Of a DNA stretch of 64,000 nt, positions 16,264 to 25,131 are shown in pieces. Under the pieces are notes generated by a model. That model made no database searches and was not told where the DNA came from. It saw only the letters and a list, made by a program, of their open reading frames with translations. Within the stretch, counting starts at the first letter, position 1. Each line of letters starts with the position of its first letter. The stretch is taken from contig CAVWQP010000009.1 of NCBI GenBank assembly GCA_963757125.1, positions 806,001 to 870,000 of the forward strand, written 5' to 3'. The stretch is from CAVVSD01 sp963757125. GTDB lineage: Bacteria > Actinomycetota > Thermoleophilia > Solirubrobacterales > Solirubrobacteraceae. Position numbers and translations under genes: made by a program.

Positions 16264-17093
16264 TGAAGGCTGTCGCGGCGTCGGCCGGCCGCACCGCGAC
16301 GCGCGCCGCCCCCTTGCGGAGGCGGCGCGCGCCCGCGCGGCTGCTCATCCCACTGGGGACGACGATCGCCCTCCTCGGGCTCTGGGAGCTGTTCGCGCGC
16401 ACCGGCGTCCTCCCGGACGAGGTGCCGCCGTTCACCGACATCGTGAGCTGGCTCGTCGACCAGCTCGGCGACCCGGCGTTCTGGACGTCGGTCCGCCAGA
16501 CGGTGTGGCAGTGGTTCGCCGGTCTCGTCATCGGCGGGGTGGTCGGCATCGTCCTCGGCGTGACCATCGGTGCCGTGCCGTTCGTGCAGCGGCTGCTGAA
16601 CGTGCCGCTGGAGTTCCTGCGGCCGATCCCCGCGATCGTCTACCTGCCGCTGCTCATCCTCGTCCTCGGCTCGCGCCCGCAGACGGCGATCCTGCTCGCG
16701 TCGCTGGGCGCGTTCTGGCCCCTGCTGTTCCAGTCGATCTACGGGGTGCGCGCGATCGACCAGCAGGCGATCGAGACCGGCAAGGTCTTCGGCCTGAGCA
16801 AGCGCCAGCGGCTCTGGTACATCATGCTGCCGAGCCTGCTGCCCTACCTGGCGACCGGCGTGCGCATCGCGTCCTCGCTGGCGCTCATCGTCGCCGTGTC
16901 GATCGAGCTGGTCGGCGGCGTCCCGGGTCTCGGCGCGGACATGGCCGCCGCCTCCCAGAACGGCCTCTACGACGCCATGTACGGCCTGCTGCTCGTGTCC
17001 GGCATCCTCGGGCTGCTGCTCAACGCGGTGCTCGAGCGCACGGAGAAGCGGCTGCTGCGCTGGCACGTCTCCCATCGGGTGGTGAACACATGA
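16263..17093 (+). CDS. ABC transporter permease, NitT/TauT family (first)
   Basis: 276 residues with six predicted membrane helices. The EAA loop that contacts the ATPase is seen in ETGKVFGLSKRQRLWYIMLP. ATG 16263 overlaps the preceding TAA by one base and the stop overlaps the next permease start (ATGA). Together the two different permeases form the heterodimeric channel of the importer. The N-terminal 20 residues are Arg/Ala-rich and cytoplasmic. Confidence 0.88.
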   Translation: MKAVAASAGRTATRAAPLRRRRAPARLLIPLGTTIALLGLWELFARTGVLPDEVPPFTDIVSWLVDQLGDPAFWTSVRQTVWQWFAGLVIGGVVGIVLGVTIGAVPFVQRLLNVPLEFLRPIPAIVYLPLLILVLGSRPQTAILLASLGAFWPLLFQSIYGVRAIDQQAIETGKVFGLSKRQRLWYIMLPSLLPYLATGVRIASSLALIVAVSIELVGGVPGLGADMAAASQNGLYDAMYGLLLVSGILGLLLNAVLERTEKRLLRWHVSHRVVNT

Positions 17094-17866
17094 CCGTCGC
17101 CGAACGGACGCGGATCGTCGGCGTCTCGCTGATCGTCCCGGTCGTCCTCATCGTCCTCTGGTGGGTGCTGTCGGCCGACAGCACCTCCGCCTTCTATCCG
17201 TCGCTGTCGTCGATCCTCACGTCGTTCAAGGACACGTGGCTGTTCTCGCGCGTGGGCTCGGACGTCGTGCCGAGCCTCATCCGGTTCGGCCTGGGCTATC
17301 TGCTGGCCGTGTTCCTGGGGATCTTCTTCGGGGTGCTGTTCGGGCGGCTGCGGCTGCTGGACCTCGCGTTCCAGCCGACCGTGCAGTTCGCACGGTCGAT
17401 CCCCGCGACGGGCCTGGTGCCGGTCTCCATCACGCTGATGGGCATCGGCAACGCCCCGAAGATCTGGCTCATCGGGTTCGTCTGCATGTTCCCGATCCTG
17501 CTGAACACGATCGACGGCGTGCGCGGCATCGAGCGGGGGCTGGAGGACGTCGCGCGGACGTTCCGCCTCACGCGCCGGCAGCGGATCTTCCAGATCCAGC
17601 TGCCCTCGGCGGCACCGCAGATCTTCGCGGGCATGCGGATCTCGCTGGCGTTCGCCTTCATCATGATGATCGTCACCGAGATGGTGGGTGCCACGAGCGG
17701 CATCGGCTTCGTGACGCTCAACGCCCAGCAGAGCTTCCAGGTCCCGCTCATGTGGGCCGGGATGATCCTCCTGGGCCTCCTCGGAGCATTCCTGAACATC
17801 GTGTTCCTGCTCGTCGAGCGACGGGTGCTCTCCTGGCACTACCGATCCACCGGGAGGATCCAATGA
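17090..17866 (+). CDS. ABC transporter permease, NitT/TauT family (second)
   Basis: 258 residues, coupled by ATGA to genes on both sides. Six helices; the EAA loop is DVARTFRLTRRQRIFQIQLP and the C-terminal pore segment includes FAFIMMIVTEMVGATSGIGF. It pairs with the preceding permease. Confidence 0.88.
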   Translation: MTVAERTRIVGVSLIVPVVLIVLWWVLSADSTSAFYPSLSSILTSFKDTWLFSRVGSDVVPSLIRFGLGYLLAVFLGIFFGVLFGRLRLLDLAFQPTVQFARSIPATGLVPVSITLMGIGNAPKIWLIGFVCMFPILLNTIDGVRGIERGLEDVARTFRLTRRQRIFQIQLPSAAPQIFAGMRISLAFAFIMMIVTEMVGATSGIGFVTLNAQQSFQVPLMWAGMILLGLLGAFLNIVFLLVERRVLSWHYRSTGRIQ

Positions 17867-18687
17867 CGATGCTCGTCGTCGATCACCTTGCCAAGACCTA
17901 CGGCGACGCGGAGACCGGCGTCGAGGCGATCCGCGAGATCTCCTTCGACGTGCGCGAGCGCGAGTTCGTCTGCATCGTCGGCCCGTCCGGCGGCGGCAAG
18001 ACCACGCTGCTGCGTGCGCTGTGCGGGCTGCACCCCAAGTCGGGCGGCAGCATCCAGCTCCACGGCCGCGAGGTCGTCGAGCCGCCGCCGGAGATGGCGG
18101 CGGTGTTCCAGGACTACAGCCGGTCGCTCATGCCGTGGTTCACGGTCGAGCGCAACGTCGAGCTGCCGCTGAAGAACACGATCAAGGAGACCAAGGCGCG
18201 CAACGAGCGCGTCCAATGGGCGCTGCACGAGGTCGGCCTGGACGGGTTCGGCGAGCGCTACCCGTGGCAGCTCTCGGGCGGCATGCAGCAGCGCGTCGCG
18301 ATCGCCCGCGCCATCGCCTACCAGCCGCAGATCCTCATCATGGACGAGCCGTTCGCGTCGGTCGACGCGCAGACGCGCTCGGGCCTGGAGGACCTGATCC
18401 TCTCGATCCGCCACGACGTCGGCACCGCGGTCCTGCTCGTCACGCACGACATCGACGAGGCCGTCTACCTCGCCGATCGCGTCGTCGTGCTGTCGTCGCG
18501 GCCGGCGACGGTCATGGACGTCGTGGAGGTCGACCTCCCGCGCCCGCGCGACCAGCTGGAGACGAAGAGCATGCCGCGCTTCGCGGAGTACCGCACGCAC
18601 GTGCTGGAGCTCATCCGGGCGACGAGCCAGCCGGACGTGCCGTCCGCCGACGAGCAGGACGTCGCCGCCGCGTTGCACGGGCGGTGA
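17863..18687 (+). CDS. ABC transporter ATP-binding protein, NitT/TauT family
   Basis: 274 residues. Walker A is GPSGGGKTT, the Q-loop is FQDYSRSLMPW, the signature is LSGGMQQR, Walker B is ILIMDEP, and the switch histidine is in LLVTHDIDEAVYLADR. It energises import through the two permeases. ATG 17863 overlaps the previous stop; its own stop overlaps the GTG of the FMN dehydrogenase, so transporter and enzymes are translated from one message. Confidence 0.92.
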   Translation: MTMLVVDHLAKTYGDAETGVEAIREISFDVREREFVCIVGPSGGGKTTLLRALCGLHPKSGGSIQLHGREVVEPPPEMAAVFQDYSRSLMPWFTVERNVELPLKNTIKETKARNERVQWALHEVGLDGFGERYPWQLSGGMQQRVAIARAIAYQPQILIMDEPFASVDAQTRSGLEDLILSIRHDVGTAVLLVTHDIDEAVYLADRVVVLSSRPATVMDVVEVDLPRPRDQLETKSMPRFAEYRTHVLELIRATSQPDVPSADEQDVAAALHGR

Positions 18688-19829
18688 CGCGCCGGCGACG
18701 GGTGCACAACATCGCCGACCTGCAGCGCGCGGCGCGCCGCGCGCTGCCGAGATCGGTGTTCGAGTTCATCGACGGCGGGGCGGAGGACGAGGTCACGCTC
18801 GCGCGCAACCGCAGCGGCTTCGCCGAGCTCGCGCTCGTCCCGCGCGTCCTGCGCGACGTGGGGGAGGTCGACACCTCGACCACGGTGCTCGGGCAGCGCG
18901 TCGCGGTGCCGTTCCTCGCCGCGCCGACGGGCCTGGCGACGTTCGCGCACCCCAGCGGGGAGGTCGGCGTCGTGCGCGGCGTCCACGGCGCGGGGTCGAT
19001 CTACATGCTGTCCGGCGCGTCGGCGCGCACGCCGGAGGAGGTCGCGGCTGCCGCGACCGGGGCCCGCCCATGGTTCCAGCTGTACCTATGGCGCGACCGG
19101 GGCCGCGTCCGGGAGCTTCTCGCGCGCGTGCGCGAGGCGGGATTCGCCGCGCTCGCGCTCACCGCGGACGTCCCGGTCTCCGGCCGCCGCGAGCGCGACC
19201 TGCGCAACGGCTTCACGATCCCGCCACGGCTCGGGCCCGGCACGATCGCGCAGGGCCTGACGAAACCGCGGTGGTCGCGCGGGTTCCTGCGCGCGGGCGG
19301 CCTGTCGGTCGGTGGCGGGGGCGTGAAGGGAGCGGTCGCGTTCGCGTCGCGCGTGAACGCGCAGATGGACCCGACGCTCACGTGGGAGACGCTCGAGTGG
19401 CTGCGCGGCGAGTGGCCGCGGCCGCTGCTCGTGAAGGGCGTGCTGCACCCCGACGACGCCCGGCGCGCGGTCGCCGCCGGCGCCGACGGGATCCTCGTCT
19501 CCAACCACGGCGGCCGCCAGCTCGACGCCGCGATCTCGAGCATCGCGGCGCTCCCGGCGATCGCCGACGCGGTCGGCGACGACGCCGAGGTCTTCCTGGA
19601 CGGCGGGGTGCGGCGCGGCACGGACATCGTCAAGGCGCTGGCGCTGGGGGCACGCGCGTGCCTCGGCGGGCGCCCGGTGCTCTACGGTCTCGCGGCCGGT
19701 GGCGAGGCGGGCGCGCGACGCGCGGTCGAGCTGCTGCGCGACGAGCTCGCGACGAGCATGGCCCTCATGGGCTGCGCGGGCGTCGGCGAGCTCACGCGCG
19801 ACCACATCCACGACGGGAGGGCCAGATGA
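18684..19829 (+). CDS. FMN-dependent alpha-hydroxy acid dehydrogenase/oxidase
   Basis: 381 residues from GTG 18684 (GTGA overlap). It shows the lactate/mandelate/glycolate oxidase fold: N-terminal FEFIDGGAEDEVTLARNR, LAAPTGLATFAHP, WFQLYLWRD, TADVPVSGRRERDLRNGF, LLVKGVLHPDDA and the catalytic base His275 in SNHGGRQLD. It would oxidise a 2-hydroxy acid to a 2-oxo acid. A ThDP enzyme that could decarboxylate the product is encoded at 22.5 kb under a matching promoter, echoing the mandelate dehydrogenase/benzoylformate decarboxylase pair. That link is inferred. Confidence 0.88.
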   Translation: MTRRRRVHNIADLQRAARRALPRSVFEFIDGGAEDEVTLARNRSGFAELALVPRVLRDVGEVDTSTTVLGQRVAVPFLAAPTGLATFAHPSGEVGVVRGVHGAGSIYMLSGASARTPEEVAAAATGARPWFQLYLWRDRGRVRELLARVREAGFAALALTADVPVSGRRERDLRNGFTIPPRLGPGTIAQGLTKPRWSRGFLRAGGLSVGGGGVKGAVAFASRVNAQMDPTLTWETLEWLRGEWPRPLLVKGVLHPDDARRAVAAGADGILVSNHGGRQLDAAISSIAALPAIADAVGDDAEVFLDGGVRRGTDIVKALALGARACLGGRPVLYGLAAGGEAGARRAVELLRDELATSMALMGCAGVGELTRDHIHDGRAR

Positions 19830-20656
19830 CGGCAGGGCAGGAGGAGGACGTCTTCGACGTGCGAGGGGACGTCGTGCTCGTGACGGGCGCTGCGAGCGGG
19901 CTGGGTCTCGCGTTCGCGGAGGCGCTCGCGGAGCGCGGCGCGCGCGTCACGCTCGCGGACGTCGACGCCGACGTGCTGGCGGCGTCCACGCAGGCCCTCG
20001 CCGACCGCGGGCTGCACGCGCGCGCCGAGGTCGTGGACGTCACCGACGCCGACGCGGTGCAGGCCGCCGTCGACCGGATCGTGGAGACCGAGGGCCGCCT
20101 GGACGTCGTCTTCGCCAACGCGGGGATCGGCGCGGTGCCGGGCTACGCGTTCGACGGCGGGCAGACGCTGGACGCGATCCGGTCCGAGGACCTCAACCGC
20201 GTCCTCGACGTGAACCTCCACGGGATGCTGAACACGATCGGCAGCGCGGCCGGGGTCATGAAGTCCCAGCGGTCCGGCCGGATCGTCGTCACGTCCTCGA
20301 TCGCAGGGGTCCAGCCGGAGCCGTTCGTCTGCTACGGCTACATCTCCAGCAAGGCCGCGATCGTCAACATCGTCCGGCACGCGGCGCTGGAGCTCGCGCC
20401 TTACGGCATCACGGTGAACGCGATCGCCCCCGGGCCCGTGAAGGGCACCCGGATCGGCGGGGGCGCGACGCTGGACCCGACCGCCGACGCCGAGGCGGGA
20501 TGGGCGAAGATGATCCCGATCGGCCGCATGGGATTGCCAAGCGAGCTCAAGGGAGTCGCCTTGCTGCTCGGATCGAAGGCGTCGAGCTTCCTCACGGGGC
20601 AGACGCTCGTCATCGACGGCGGCGCGACGCTCGCCGGACCGGGGGTACAGAGCTGA
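19826..20656 (+). CDS. Short-chain dehydrogenase/reductase
   Basis: 276 residues, ATGA-coupled to the preceding gene. Classical SDR motifs: TGAASGLG for the cofactor, NAGIG, the catalytic Ser in VVTSSIAG and YxxxK in YISSK. An acidic residue follows the second strand (TLADVD), which favours NAD(H). It is likely to oxidise or reduce a pathway alcohol or ketone. The stop overlaps the next ATG by one base. Confidence 0.88.
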   Translation: MTAGQEEDVFDVRGDVVLVTGAASGLGLAFAEALAERGARVTLADVDADVLAASTQALADRGLHARAEVVDVTDADAVQAAVDRIVETEGRLDVVFANAGIGAVPGYAFDGGQTLDAIRSEDLNRVLDVNLHGMLNTIGSAAGVMKSQRSGRIVVTSSIAGVQPEPFVCYGYISSKAAIVNIVRHAALELAPYGITVNAIAPGPVKGTRIGGGATLDPTADAEAGWAKMIPIGRMGLPSELKGVALLLGSKASSFLTGQTLVIDGGATLAGPGVQS

Positions 20657-21612
20657 TGGTCGAGACCGTACGCGGGCCGGTGGCCCCAGAGGACCTGGGG
20701 ACGACGCTCCTGCACGAGCACGTCTTCATCGCGAGCCCCGAGGGCATCGCGAACTTCAACCACCACTGGGGCGCGCCGTGGTGGGACGAGGAGGAGCGCG
20801 TCGCCGCCGCGATCGCCGATCTGCAGGAGGTGCGCGACCTCGGCGTGAAGACGATCGTCGATCCGACGGGCTTCGGGCTGAGCCGCAACATCCACCGGCT
20901 GCAGCGCGTCAACGCCGAGGTCGACATCAACATCGTCGTCTGCACCGGCCTCTACGCGTTCATCGAGGTCCCCGGCTACCTGAAGTACCGCCCGGCGGAG
21001 GACCTCGCGGCCATCTTCGGCCGCGAGATCGAGGTCGGGATCGACGACACCGGCGTGAAGGCGGCGTTCCTGAAGTGCGCCGTCGAGAGCTACGGGATCG
21101 TCGGCGACGTCCCGCTCATCCTCGACGCGACCGCGCTGACGTCGATCGCCACCGGCGTGCCGGTCATGGTGCACACCAACGCGGAGGCGAAGACCGGGAC
21201 GCTCGCCCTGAAGGAGCTCACGAAGCGCGGCGTCGACCCGACGAAGATCGTCATCGCGCACGCGAGCGACTCCAACGACATGGACTACCTGCGCGAGATC
21301 GCCGACTCCGGGGCGATCCTCGGGTTCGACCGGTTCAACATCCCCAACTTCAACTCGGACGAGAACCGCATCGAGATGCTCATGAAGTGCCTCGAGGCTG
21401 GCTACATCGACCGGATCCACCTGTCGCACGACGCGGCGACGTTCAACGACTTCATGCAGCACAACCCGCCCTTCGACAACGAGAAGCCGAGCTACACCCA
21501 CATCCACCGCGAGATCCTGCCGAAGCTCCTCGAGCGGGGCGTGACGCAGGAGCAGATCGACGAGATGCTCGTCACGAACGCCCGGCGGTTCCTCGCGCCG
21601 GATGCCGTCTAG
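20656..21612 (+). CDS. Phosphotriesterase-family metal-dependent hydrolase (probable lactonase)
   Basis: 318 residues. All binuclear metal ligands of the family are seen: His20 and His22 (LLHEHVF), bridging Lys140 (AAFLKCAVES), His173 (VMVHTN), His202 (IAHASD) and Asp259 (LSHDAAT). Many members are lactonases or carboxyl-ester hydrolases rather than true phosphotriesterases, and a lactonase step would suit an operon with hydroxyacid and flavin chemistry. It is the last gene of the operon and its stop lies 7 bp from the convergent IclR gene's stop. Confidence 0.87.
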   Translation: MVETVRGPVAPEDLGTTLLHEHVFIASPEGIANFNHHWGAPWWDEEERVAAAIADLQEVRDLGVKTIVDPTGFGLSRNIHRLQRVNAEVDINIVVCTGLYAFIEVPGYLKYRPAEDLAAIFGREIEVGIDDTGVKAAFLKCAVESYGIVGDVPLILDATALTSIATGVPVMVHTNAEAKTGTLALKELTKRGVDPTKIVIAHASDSNDMDYLREIADSGAILGFDRFNIPNFNSDENRIEMLMKCLEAGYIDRIHLSHDAATFNDFMQHNPPFDNEKPSYTHIHREILPKLLERGVTQEQIDEMLVTNARRFLAPDAV

Positions 21613-21619
21613 CGACTGT

Positions 21620-22378
21620 TCAGGGAAGTCGCCGCTGCGCCTCCGCCGAGACCCGGCGGAGCGCGGCGAGGACCTCGACCGTGCGCTCGTCGGTCATGCG
21701 GGTCTCGGGCGCGGAGACGGCGAGCGAGCCGACGATGCGGCCGCTCGACGAGCGCTGGACGAGGCCCACGGCGGCGATGCCCGCCTCGGACTCGCCGCGG
21801 TTGCGCGCGTAGCCGAGCCGGCGGATCTCCTCGATCTCGTCGAAGAGCTCCGCGCGGTTGGCGAAGTGCCCGTATCCCCGCTCGTCGGGGAACATCTCGT
21901 GCAGCTCGGGCTCGTCGAGCTCGGCCAGCAGCGCCTTGCCGCCCGACGTCGAGTACACGGGATAGGAGATGCCGACGCGCGCCGTCGTGCGCAGCGCGTG
22001 CGTGCCCTCGACGCTCTCGGCGAAGCGGCAGTTGATGCCCTCGCGCACGATGAGGTGCGCCGTCTCTCCGAGCTCGGCGACGAGCTGCTCGAGGAACGGG
22101 CGGATGTGCGCCCGGACGTCGACCTGGCGCAGCGCCGACAGGCCGATCTCCGCGAGGACAGGCCCGACGCGGTAGGCGCGGTTCGGCCCCTGCTCGACGA
22201 TGCCGTAGCTGTGCAACATCGCCAGGAGCCGGTGCGCCGTGGAGCGGGCGACGCCGAGCTCCGCGCTGGCCTCCGAGACCCGGATCTCCTCCCTGTCGCG
22301 CAGGATCACCAGCAGCCGAAGCGCGTTCTCGACGGAGCTGATCGGATGCGCCGGCTTGGCAGGAGGGGGCTCGAGCAT
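21620..22378 (-). CDS. IclR-family transcriptional regulator
   Basis: 252 residues from ATG 22378. The N-terminal winged HTH is SVENALRLLVILRDREEIRV followed by SEASAELGVARSTAHRLLAM. The C-terminal effector domain includes GINCRFAESVEG and SGGKALLAEL. IclR proteins usually regulate catabolic operons in response to a pathway compound. The gene sits between the operon end and the ThDP gene, immediately beside copy B of the 38-bp element, so it is the obvious candidate to bind both copies. Confidence 0.88.
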   Translation of the reverse strand: MLEPPPAKPAHPISSVENALRLLVILRDREEIRVSEASAELGVARSTAHRLLAMLHSYGIVEQGPNRAYRVGPVLAEIGLSALRQVDVRAHIRPFLEQLVAELGETAHLIVREGINCRFAESVEGTHALRTTARVGISYPVYSTSGGKALLAELDEPELHEMFPDERGYGHFANRAELFDEIEEIRRLGYARNRGESEAGIAAVGLVQRSSSGRIVGSLAVSAPETRMTDERTVEVLAALRRVSAEAQRRLP

Positions 22379-22407
22379 TTGCGCAGGATAGTTTGGAGCG
22401 CGGCAGA

Positions 22408-22445
22408 ATTCCACCTTGCGCTACACGTTCTGCTGTGTGAACAAT
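22408..22445 (+). promoter_or_regulatory. Shared 38-bp promoter/operator element, copy B
   Basis: It begins ATTCCACCTTGCGC and ends TGAACAAT, with 30 of 38 bases matching 12594-12631. TTGCGC (22416-22421), an 18-bp spacer and AACAAT (22440-22445) form a promoter-like pair 37 nt before the ThDP gene start, close to copy A's 34 nt. A GTTC-N8-GAAC inverted repeat (22427-22442) lies inside it. Confidence 0.7.
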
Positions 22446-22482
22446 GTCGTGCGTAGGCGAACGTGAGCGTGAGGGGGACGGA

Positions 22483-24126
22483 GTGACCGAGGTGGCGACG
22501 CAGGTGACGTTCGCGGAGGCGATCGCGCGAGCACTGGCAGCCGAGGGCGCGACGGATGTCTTCGGGATCATGGGCTCGGGGAACATGCGGGTCCTGCACC
22601 ACCTCGAGCACGATCTCGAGGTCGCCTACTACGCGGCCCGCCACGAGGCGGGGGCCGTGGCGGCGGCGGACGGGTTCTCGCGCGCGACCGGCCGGGTCGG
22701 CGTCTGCATCGTCACCCAGGGCCCGGGGCTGACGAACACGATCACGCCGCTCATCACCGCCCGCAAGGCGAACTCCCCGGTCGTCCTGCTCACGGGCGAC
22801 TCCTCCGGCATCCGCACCCCCGAGGACCCGTTTGCGCGGGTGCAGGCCGTGTCGTACGAGGCGCTGTTCGCGGCTGCCGACGTGCCGGTCGTCCGTGCCG
22901 AGCCGGCGACCGCGGCGCGCGACGTGCACGAGGCGTTCGCCATGGCCGCGCGCGATCTGACGCCGGTCGCCCTCGTCATGCCCTACCAGCACGAGGTGGC
23001 GGAGGCGGGCGACGCGCCGGTCGTCGCGGCGGAGGCGCCGGTCCCGGCCGAGCCAGATGCGGGCGAGCTCGACGCCGCCGCCGAGCGGCTCTGCGAGGCG
23101 GAGCGCCCGCTCGTGCTCGCGGGGCGCGGGGCGTTCCGCGCGGGCGCGGCCGACGCGCTGCGCGAGCTGGCCGACGAGCTCGGCGCGGTGCTGGGGACGT
23201 CGCTGCCCGCCAGCGGCCTGTTCCGCGGGCATCCGGCGGACCTCGGGCTGGTCGGCGGCTTCGCGCGGCCGTCCGTGCAGGAGGCGGTGAACGCGTGCGA
23301 CGTCGTCCTGGCCGTCGGGGCCGGGCTCAACGGCTTCACGACGCACCAGGAGTCCCTGATGGGGGACGCGCACGTCATCCACGTCGACCGCGACCCCGCA
23401 GCGTTCGGCCGGCACCGAGGCGTGAGCTCGACGATCACCGGCGACGGTCGCGTCGTCGCCGAGGCGCTTCTCGCGCGCGTGCGCGCGCGCGACGGCGTGG
23501 CGTCCTCCGTGCGCCAGGTCCCGGAGATCGTCGCGGCGCTCCGCCGGCCGCGGTCGGATCCGTTCGAGGACGAGACGACGCCGGGCCTGCTCGATCCCCG
23601 CGCCCTCTGCGGCCGGCTCGACGCGCTGCTGCCGTCCGACCGCGCGGTCGTCACCGACGGCGGGCGCTTCGTGTCGCACGTCGTGCGGCGCGTGCACCCG
23701 GAGTCGCCGGACGCGCTGCTGTACATGCAGGAGTTCGGCTCCGTCGGCGGCGGGCTGGGCGCGGCGATCGGCGCGGCGCTCGGGCGGCCCGACCGGCTCA
23801 CCGCGCTGTTCGTCGGCGACAGCGGGATCATGATGACGCTGGGCGACCTCGACATCGCGATCCGCGAGCACGTGACGATGCTCGTCGTCGTGATGAACGA
23901 CCAGGCGCTGGGCTCGGAGATCACGCTCTTGGGCGGCGCCGGGCTCGATGTCCGCGACGCCTACATGCGCACCCCGGACCTCGCCGGCGTGGCGCGGGCG
24001 ATGGGCGCCGAGGGCCTGCGGATCGAGTCCCTGGACCAGCTCGACGCGCTCCCCGACCGGCTCGCGCGGCTGCGCGGGCCGCTGCTGCTGGACTGTCGCG
24101 TCATGCGCGACGGGGTCGGGATCTAG
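22483..24126 (+). CDS. Thiamine-diphosphate enzyme, acetolactate synthase/benzoylformate decarboxylase type
   Basis: 547 residues from GTG 22483 behind GGGGGA. The catalytic Glu55 lies in ARHEAGAVAAADGFSRATG, and QGPGLTN follows. The C-terminal ThDP/Mg2+ motif is GDS...N (Gly445, Asp446, Ser447, Asn472) rather than the common GDG. It may be a 2-oxoacid decarboxylase or a carboligase; sequence alone does not decide. The shared promoter element ties it to the hydroxyacid dehydrogenase operon, which makes decarboxylation of that enzyme's 2-oxo product a reasonable guess. Its 3' end overlaps the convergent sigma gene by 26 bp. Confidence 0.85.
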   Translation: MTEVATQVTFAEAIARALAAEGATDVFGIMGSGNMRVLHHLEHDLEVAYYAARHEAGAVAAADGFSRATGRVGVCIVTQGPGLTNTITPLITARKANSPVVLLTGDSSGIRTPEDPFARVQAVSYEALFAAADVPVVRAEPATAARDVHEAFAMAARDLTPVALVMPYQHEVAEAGDAPVVAAEAPVPAEPDAGELDAAAERLCEAERPLVLAGRGAFRAGAADALRELADELGAVLGTSLPASGLFRGHPADLGLVGGFARPSVQEAVNACDVVLAVGAGLNGFTTHQESLMGDAHVIHVDRDPAAFGRHRGVSSTITGDGRVVAEALLARVRARDGVASSVRQVPEIVAALRRPRSDPFEDETTPGLLDPRALCGRLDALLPSDRAVVTDGGRFVSHVVRRVHPESPDALLYMQEFGSVGGGLGAAIGAALGRPDRLTALFVGDSGIMMTLGDLDIAIREHVTMLVVVMNDQALGSEITLLGGAGLDVRDAYMRTPDLAGVARAMGAEGLRIESLDQLDALPDRLARLRGPLLLDCRVMRDGVGI

Positions 24127-25048
24127 GCAGCCCGAACCGCGGGAGCTCGCCGTTCTCGAAGCGGGTCAGCGCGGAGATCCGGTCGCCGGCGAGGGTGAGG
24201 ACGTACAGGCCGACCCCGTGGCTGACGTCGTCGGGGCCGCGGAGGTACGCACCGAACGCCGGCTGCCCGTTCGCGCGCGTCGGGACGAGGTCGAACCTCC
24301 TGTCGGCGGCGAAGATGCCTGCGCTGAAGCGTGCGACGAGGTCCCTGCCCTCGTACTCGAAGGGGATCGGCGGCATCGACATGGCGACGTCGTCGGTCAG
24401 GAGCTCCACCAGCGCGTCGACGTCCGCGTCCTCCCACGCCCGGACGAACGACGCGACGACCGCCTCCTCCGCCCGTGAGCCGGCGGCGGGCGGCGGCGGG
24501 GGCTGCTGCAGCGCGCCGCGCGCCCGCTTGAGTGCGCCGTTGACCGCGTCGACCGTCGTGTCGAGCATGTCGGCAACCTCGCCGGCGCGGAAGCCGAGGA
24601 CGTCGCGCAGGAGGAGCACCGCGACCTGGCGCGGGGGAAGGACCTGCAGGGCGGTCACGAACGCCAGCGACACCGTCTCGAGCTGCTCGTAGCGGGCCTC
24701 CGGCGGCAGCAGCGCGTCGGGATAGGGCTCGAGCCAGACGACGTCGCCCAGGCGCGTCGGCTCGAGCGGCTCGACGCCGGGCACGTCCCACTCCTTGGGC
24801 GGACGCCGGCTCGCCGACCGGCGCGCGTTGAGGCAGGTGTTCGTCGCGATCCGGTAGAGCCAGGTCCGCAGGGACGCGCGCTCCTCGAAGCCGTCGAGGC
24901 CCCGCCATGCGGCGAGCAGCGTGTCCTGCAGCGCGTCCTCGGCGTCCTGGAAGGAGCCGAGCATCCGGTAGCAGTGCAGGTGCAGCTCCCGACGATGCGG
25001 GTCCGTCAGCTCCCGGAACGCCTCGTCGTCGATCTTCACGTTCAGCAT
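24101..25048 (-). CDS. ECF sigma factor with C-terminal SnoaL-like domain
   Basis: 315 residues. Region 2 is RELHLHCYRMLGSFQDAEDA followed by LQDTLLAAWRGL; region 4 is LPPRQVAVLLLRDVLGFRAG followed by EVADMLDTTVDAVNGALKRA. From about residue 190 a SnoaL/NTF2-like domain follows a proline-rich linker (EEAVVASFVRAWEDADVDAL onward to DRISALTRFENG). This is the SigG/ECF56-like architecture, where the extra domain replaces a separate anti-sigma factor in regulating activity. It diverges from an SDR gene, a plausible target. The 3' end overlaps the ThDP gene. Confidence 0.88.
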   Translation of the reverse strand: MLNVKIDDEAFRELTDPHRRELHLHCYRMLGSFQDAEDALQDTLLAAWRGLDGFEERASLRTWLYRIATNTCLNARRSASRRPPKEWDVPGVEPLEPTRLGDVVWLEPYPDALLPPEARYEQLETVSLAFVTALQVLPPRQVAVLLLRDVLGFRAGEVADMLDTTVDAVNGALKRARGALQQPPPPPAAGSRAEEAVVASFVRAWEDADVDALVELLTDDVAMSMPPIPFEYEGRDLVARFSAGIFAADRRFDLVPTRANGQPAFGAYLRGPDDVSHGVGLYVLTLAGDRISALTRFENGELPRFGLPRSRPRRA

Positions 25049-25131
25049 GGTCGTGCAGACACCGGCAGCACCGCGAACTGGTCGCTCGCCGGCCGGGACC
25101 AGTTGCCCGACGTCGCGGTGTCTCCACTCCC

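Noticed and set aside
20656..21612. True phosphotriesterase (organophosphate hydrolase)
   Set aside because: Metal ligands fit the whole family; operon context favours lactonase or ester chemistry, so the narrow name is not supported.
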